From Pseudanabaena sp. M085S1SP2A07QC (lineage in GTDB: Bacteria > Cyanobacteriota > Cyanobacteriia > Pseudanabaenales > Pseudanabaenaceae), in NCBI GenBank assembly GCA_020404895.1, contig JADBWK010000095.1:1-38222 (forward strand): 38,222 bases of DNA, read 5' to 3'. Of the stretch, positions 34,794-38,222 are shown in pieces (position 1 is the stretch's first letter; each line of letters opens with the position of its first letter). The notes beneath the pieces were generated by a model, which saw only the letters and a list, made by a program, of their open reading frames with translations, was not told the DNA's origin and searched no databases. The translations under genes and the position numbers were made by a program.

Positions 34794-35917
34794 TTTAAAT
34801 GCCTTTCTACACGGGATTCAATCACAATGTCAGGATGATTGTATTGCAGATATTTCTCTAATAACTTAATATCTGGCCATTCCCAAACGTAAACAGTCTT
34901 AGCAAAATATTGAGAAATATAGGGCTGTAAAGCAATAAAAAATGAATCTCTAAAAATCAAGGCTCTTGGTGCATCAAGACGGCAATCTGTAAAAAAGGTC
35001 GCCTTCATTTGATCTTCAGGGTGCTTCTCTACAATTTGTTTGTCGCATCTGGGTAATGGTTTACGTAGTTCAGGAACCATCTCTTTGAGGAAGTAGGAAA
35101 TATTCAACATATTCGCAATATCCCCTGATTTGTATTCTATCAATCCAAAATCTTGCCAAGAGTAGTTAATTGGACTAAGATTTGGAGTCAGATTTGGATA
35201 AACTTTCTGGATGGTGCGGATGATTTCATGTTGGGCGATCGCTGCGCCAAAATCATTCCAATGAGTATCAGTTTTATAAAATAATTGTCCTTGTTGCTTG
35301 GCAGCGAGCAAAGTAGGTCTTAAATCTAAAACTGTTACTTCCGAATCTTTCATGTATTCTACCAGTTGATCGAGACGGGTTTGTCTACCAACTTGACGAA
35401 TATGCTCAGGCATATATTCTGGATAAATAGAATATTTGTCAGGCACAACTACAAAAAGATAGGGAATGCCCTGTAGCTTCAGCCACTTATGCTTTGCTTC
35501 TAATCCGATTTTCCAGCTTCTGAGTTCTTCTGGAGTAAAGGGATCATTTCTTCGATAATCCTCAAGACTATTACCTTCCGCAGGATTGACATAAAACAAC
35601 CAATCATCTGACCCAATCAACACTTTAGGATTTGAGGAATTCTTTAAGATAATGCTGTATAAAGAATAAACCTGAGTTAACTGATCGCGTAATCCGAAAT
35701 GATCATTAAAGAACGATTCAAACTGTGATGGGAATTTGAGCATAATTTGATGCTCCCACTTCAGTTCAGGCAACTCAGCAAGTTTGCGCTTTTCTGTCGT
35801 AGACTCTTTGCGGTTATGAGTTAAAACTAAAGGTAAAAACAGCCCGATTACAAAAGTCACAATCAATAGATTGTCAAATATCCGAGATGCTTTGTTTTTA
35901 TAATTTTCGGTGTGCAT
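34781..35917 (-). CDS. AlgJ/AlgX-like SGNH acyltransferase
   Basis: A 378-residue protein anchored by one membrane helix at about residues 17-36, with the rest outside. It has the AlgJ-type pattern: FNDHFGLRDQL near 70, VLIGSDDWLFY near 100, VVVPDKYSIYPEY near 157, and the catalytic-type KTDTHWNDFGA at about 215-225. RDSF near 323 may supply the Ser. In alginate and other polysaccharide pathways such proteins pass acetyl groups onto secreted sugars. It is 20 bases downstream of the MBOAT gene, so it is the second gene of that operon. The stop codon lies in a hairpin. Confidence 0.85.
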   Translation of the reverse strand: MHTENYKNKASRIFDNLLIVTFVIGLFLPLVLTHNRKESTTEKRKLAELPELKWEHQIMLKFPSQFESFFNDHFGLRDQLTQVYSLYSIILKNSSNPKVLIGSDDWLFYVNPAEGNSLEDYRRNDPFTPEELRSWKIGLEAKHKWLKLQGIPYLFVVVPDKYSIYPEYMPEHIRQVGRQTRLDQLVEYMKDSEVTVLDLRPTLLAAKQQGQLFYKTDTHWNDFGAAIAQHEIIRTIQKVYPNLTPNLSPINYSWQDFGLIEYKSGDIANMLNISYFLKEMVPELRKPLPRCDKQIVEKHPEDQMKATFFTDCRLDAPRALIFRDSFFIALQPYISQYFAKTVYVWEWPDIKLLEKYLQYNHPDIVIESRVERHLKFIK

Positions 35918-35937
35918 AGAGCAGACAGGCGAGGGAT

Positions 35938-37401
35938 TTAAAAGCGGTAATAGATAAATGGATTATAAGTTCCTGCGGCTAAACTGGCGGCGGAAATCAG
36001 AAATAGACTAACTAAAAGAGAATAATACCCACCATATAAAACAGTCTGTAGATGACTAAATTTGGGAGAAATAATTTTCTTTTGTAATTGGATCGCAACC
36101 CAACTTGCTATAGGAGTTGCCAGTATACTCCCTATAATTAGGTTGATTAGCGTCTTCAAATCAAAATAGAGCATGGTGAAATGCTTGACTCCATCGGCAT
36201 CGGTAATCCCAATCATACTTCCTAAATATTGAACTGCTTGACTCACGGATTCTGCTCGAAAAAACACCCATGCAATCATCACTAGTAATAATGTATATAT
36301 ATGTCGTAATGGTATCCATAAGCGATCGAGATATTTGTGCCAGCCCAATCTTTCAATTACCAAATAAGCTCCATGTAAGGCTCCCCAAATGACAAAATTC
36401 CAACTTGCGCCATGCCATAACCCACATAGTAGAAATACGATCCACAAATTGAGATAAGTACGCAATGAAGAGCCACGATTGCCACCCATAGGAATGTATA
36501 GGTAGTCGCGAAACCAAGTGGACAGGGAAATATGCCATCTTCGCCAAAAGTCTCGCATAGATTGGGCAATATATGGATAATTAAAATTCTCTAGAAATTC
36601 AAATCCAAACAGCCGTCCTAGCCCGATCGCCATGTCGGAATATCCTGAGAAATCAAAATAGACCTGTAATGTGTAGCAAGCAATTCCTAGCCAAGCCATG
36701 CCTGTTGTAACTTCATGCACTGGTACAGCAAAGATTTTATCGGCGACTTCTCCTAATGGATTTGCTAGCATCGTTTTTTTTGCTAATCCAAAAATAAATC
36801 TCTGAATTCCCGCAGAAAACTGTGGTCTGGTGACTGTCCGTGACACAACTTGCTTAGCGACATCATGATAACGAACAATTGGGCCTGCAATGAGTTGTGG
36901 AAATAGGCTGACATATAGTCCACAATTAATGGGATTTAACTGCACATCGGTTTCTTTGCGATAGACATCGATCACATAGGACATTGCTTGAAAAGTATAA
37001 AAGGATATGCCAATCGGCAATGGGACTTGAGAATAGGCGATCGCAGGAATTGAAAGATTTTGCAGAACTACGTTGAGGTTATTGACGAAAAAATTAGCGT
37101 ATTTAAAATAGAATAACAATCCTAAATTAATGACAATAGATATTAAGAGTATTTCCTTTTCTTTGATAAAAACTAGTAGCTTTTGTCGATACAGATGTAA
37201 CATCATCCCAGCCATATAGTTCAGCAAAATAGAAAAAATCATCAGGAAAACATAAACTGGCTCTCCCCATGCATAAAAGATCAAGCTCATGATCAATAGA
37301 AAAATATTCCTTAGATACAGGAGTTTTGAGCTAATCAGAAAATATCCTGCTAAGGCGATCGGTAAGAATAAAAACAAAAATAATGCTGAGGCAAAAATCA
37401 T
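35938..37401 (-). CDS. MBOAT-family O-acyltransferase (AlgI-like)
   Basis: A 487-residue integral membrane protein with about ten helices. It shows MBOAT landmarks: FQAMSYVIDVYR, IAGPIVRYHD, DFSGYSDMAIGLGRLFGF, NFNYPY, DFWRRWHISLSTWFRDYLYIPMGG and GLWHGASWNFVIWGALHG with the catalytic His. It would carry acetyl from a cytoplasmic donor across the membrane for the AlgJ-like partner encoded next. The polysaccharide modified is unknown. The start ATG at 37399-37401 follows a short AT-rich leader. Confidence 0.9.
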   Translation of the reverse strand: MIFASALFLFLFLPIALAGYFLISSKLLYLRNIFLLIMSLIFYAWGEPVYVFLMIFSILLNYMAGMMLHLYRQKLLVFIKEKEILLISIVINLGLLFYFKYANFFVNNLNVVLQNLSIPAIAYSQVPLPIGISFYTFQAMSYVIDVYRKETDVQLNPINCGLYVSLFPQLIAGPIVRYHDVAKQVVSRTVTRPQFSAGIQRFIFGLAKKTMLANPLGEVADKIFAVPVHEVTTGMAWLGIACYTLQVYFDFSGYSDMAIGLGRLFGFEFLENFNYPYIAQSMRDFWRRWHISLSTWFRDYLYIPMGGNRGSSLRTYLNLWIVFLLCGLWHGASWNFVIWGALHGAYLVIERLGWHKYLDRLWIPLRHIYTLLLVMIAWVFFRAESVSQAVQYLGSMIGITDADGVKHFTMLYFDLKTLINLIIGSILATPIASWVAIQLQKKIISPKFSHLQTVLYGGYYSLLVSLFLISAASLAAGTYNPFIYYRF

Positions 37402-37417
37402 ATGAGAGTTATTTAAT

Positions 37418-37477
37418 TACGATTTTTTAATTACGAATTGAGATATTTTAATTCGTAATTCGTAATTCGTAATTAAA
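37418..37477. repeat. AT-rich repeats between hisI and the MBOAT gene
   Basis: TTCGTAA occurs three times in tandem at 37452-37472, and TAATTACGAATT at 37428-37439 is its inverted form, so a hairpin can form. It separates the hisI end from the MBOAT start. Possibly a terminator for hisI. Confidence 0.5.
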
Positions 37478-37486
37478 GAAATTCTC

Positions 37487-37825
37487 TCAAAGATCTATCG
37501 GAACTTCTGTAAAAAAACAACTTCTCGCGCCAGTGTGACAAGCAATGTCACCAACCTGCTCGATCTTGACCAAAATAACATCGCGATCGCAATCGTAATA
37601 TAGTTTTTTTAACTTCTGAATATGTCCCGAAGTTGCACCCTTATGCCATAGCTCTTGACGCGATCGGCTCCAATAATGGACTTCACCAGTCGAAACCGTT
37701 AATTCCAGAGCATGACGATTCATCCATGCCATCATCAAAATTGTGCCATCTTGGTGATCTTGCGCGATCGCAGGAATCAATCCTTGAGCATCATATTTAA
37801 GCGTCTCAATCCAATTGTCAGGCAT
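37487..37825 (-). CDS. hisI: Phosphoribosyl-AMP cyclohydrolase
   Basis: A 112-residue enzyme of histidine synthesis that opens the adenine ring of phosphoribosyl-AMP. The landmarks are AQDHQDGTILMMAWMN, the WSRSRQELWHKGATSGH stretch and DCDRD with Cys and Asp for metal binding, then QVGDIACHTGARSCFF. Many cyanobacteria have a HisI-HisE fusion of about 215 residues, but this copy ends right after the HisI domain. The HisE step must be encoded elsewhere. Monocistronic on visible evidence. Confidence 0.95.
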   Translation of the reverse strand: MPDNWIETLKYDAQGLIPAIAQDHQDGTILMMAWMNRHALELTVSTGEVHYWSRSRQELWHKGATSGHIQKLKKLYYDCDRDVILVKIEQVGDIACHTGARSCFFTEVPIDL

Positions 37826-37856
37826 TTTTTAGCTATTACATTGTTCAGATAAATTA

Positions 37857-37953
37857 TATAGCAATGCAATATACAGCTAGGACAAATCAAAACCCAAACT
37901 CAAAGTGGTGGCGCGAAGTGCCGCCACTTTGAGTTTTACCTTACATTTCTATA
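37857..37953. mobile_element. Variable-stem palindromic repeat (copy 8)
   Basis: Ends TATAGCAATG and CATTTCTATA enclose GGACAAATCAAAACCCA and a stem with an ACTCAAAGTGG mid-section and tip GGTGGCGC-gaa-GTGCCGCC. The right end overlaps the end of the CobW gene by five bases, so it supplies that gene's stop region. Confidence 0.75.
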
Positions 37954-38222
37954 CCAAGCATTCTTGCAATTGTTGTTGAAGCAACTGTGCGTCAAGATTT
38001 CGACCAATGAGAACTAATTGATTGTCAATAGGCTTCTTGCGATGGTCATAGTTTAGCTCGTAACGCTTTCCACTCAATTGAAAAATAAAACGCATATCTT
38101 GAGCGGAAAAACTAAGAACCCCTTTAGCTCTAAATACATCAACGGGCATTACCTTATCAAGGAAATGGGTGAATTTGTCTAAATCAAATTGGCGATCGCT
38201 TTGAAATGAGACAGAGATAAAT
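37949..38222 (-). CDS. C-terminal end of a CobW-family GTPase (runs off the window)
   Basis: About 90 codons of the minus strand are present, reading FISVSFQSDRQFDLDKFTHFL, then MPVDVFRAKGVLSFSAQD and RFIFQLSGKRYELN. This is the CobW C-terminal domain of the G3E GTPases, which act as metal chaperones for Zn or Co. The GTPase domain, the CxCC metal site and the start lie beyond the right edge. The last codons and stop lie in the end of palindromic copy 8. Confidence 0.85.
   Translation of the reverse strand, partial: FISVSFQSDRQFDLDKFTHFLDKVMPVDVFRAKGVLSFSAQDMRFIFQLSGKRYELNYDHRKKPIDNQLVLIGRNLDAQLLQQQLQECLV

Overview
The window looks like a chromosomal segment of a filamentous-type, moderately AT-rich cyanobacterium, probably Pseudanabaena or a close relative. 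The evidence is the many GCGATCGC (HIP1) octamers, a cyanobacterial str operon, a Ycf39/HCF244-like photosystem II assembly factor, a CrhR-like RNA helicase, a lumenal-type pentapeptide protein and several small cyanobacteria-type proteins. The genus is inferred from overall resemblance, not from a search.

Layout. 1-2220: an accessory patch with the start of a possible IS630-type transposase, a large HEPN-domain protein and a HigB/HigA-type toxin-antitoxin pair bracketed by a 12-nt direct repeat. 2223-3422: a FemAB-like acyltransferase. 3803-8461: a TonB-dependent outer-membrane receptor followed by exbB-exbD-tonB, so receptor and energising complex are together; a MITE-like palindromic element lies between them. 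8462-9200: a gene-poor stretch. 9201-14639: tpiA, then the str operon rpsL-rpsG-fusA-tuf behind a near-consensus promoter. rpsJ is not next to tuf; a terminator and an internally deleted devC relic follow.

15349-19725: a 1056-residue fusion of a SpoIIE/PP2C phosphatase, a linker of the kind seen in STAND-WD40 proteins and 14 WD40 repeats; then a pentapeptide-repeat protein and yraN. 19775-21343: a gene graveyard with pieces of a glycosyltransferase, an IS256-family transposase and a prolyl aminopeptidase, bounded by palindromic repeats. 21351-26177: an ABC-2 permease, an AI-2E family transporter, a YCII protein, a previously easy-to-miss 57-residue membrane protein, ycf39 and a small coiled-coil protein. 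26425-32419: a CNT nucleoside transporter with a Ser-Pro tail, rpsT, a small conserved protein, the RNA helicase and an MFS transporter. 32459-38222: fructose-1,6-bisphosphatase, a zinc-ribbon PP2C phosphatase, an MBOAT/AlgJ-like pair for surface polysaccharide acylation, hisI and the C-terminal end of a CobW-type GTPase.

The most unusual signal is not a gene. At least ten hairpins across the window share a GC-rich tip (roughly GGCRGNGC, a short loop such as GAA or TTC, and the complement), while the middle of each stem differs from hairpin to hairpin yet stays self-complementary. About half of them are complete mobile-looking elements with TATAGCAA or TATAGCT ends and an AAACCCA base; two copies differ at only one of 108 positions. 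Others are terminator-like and contain the stop codons of one or both convergent neighbours. Together they suggest a family of palindromes whose mid-stems are renewed, possibly by inverted copying of flanking DNA.
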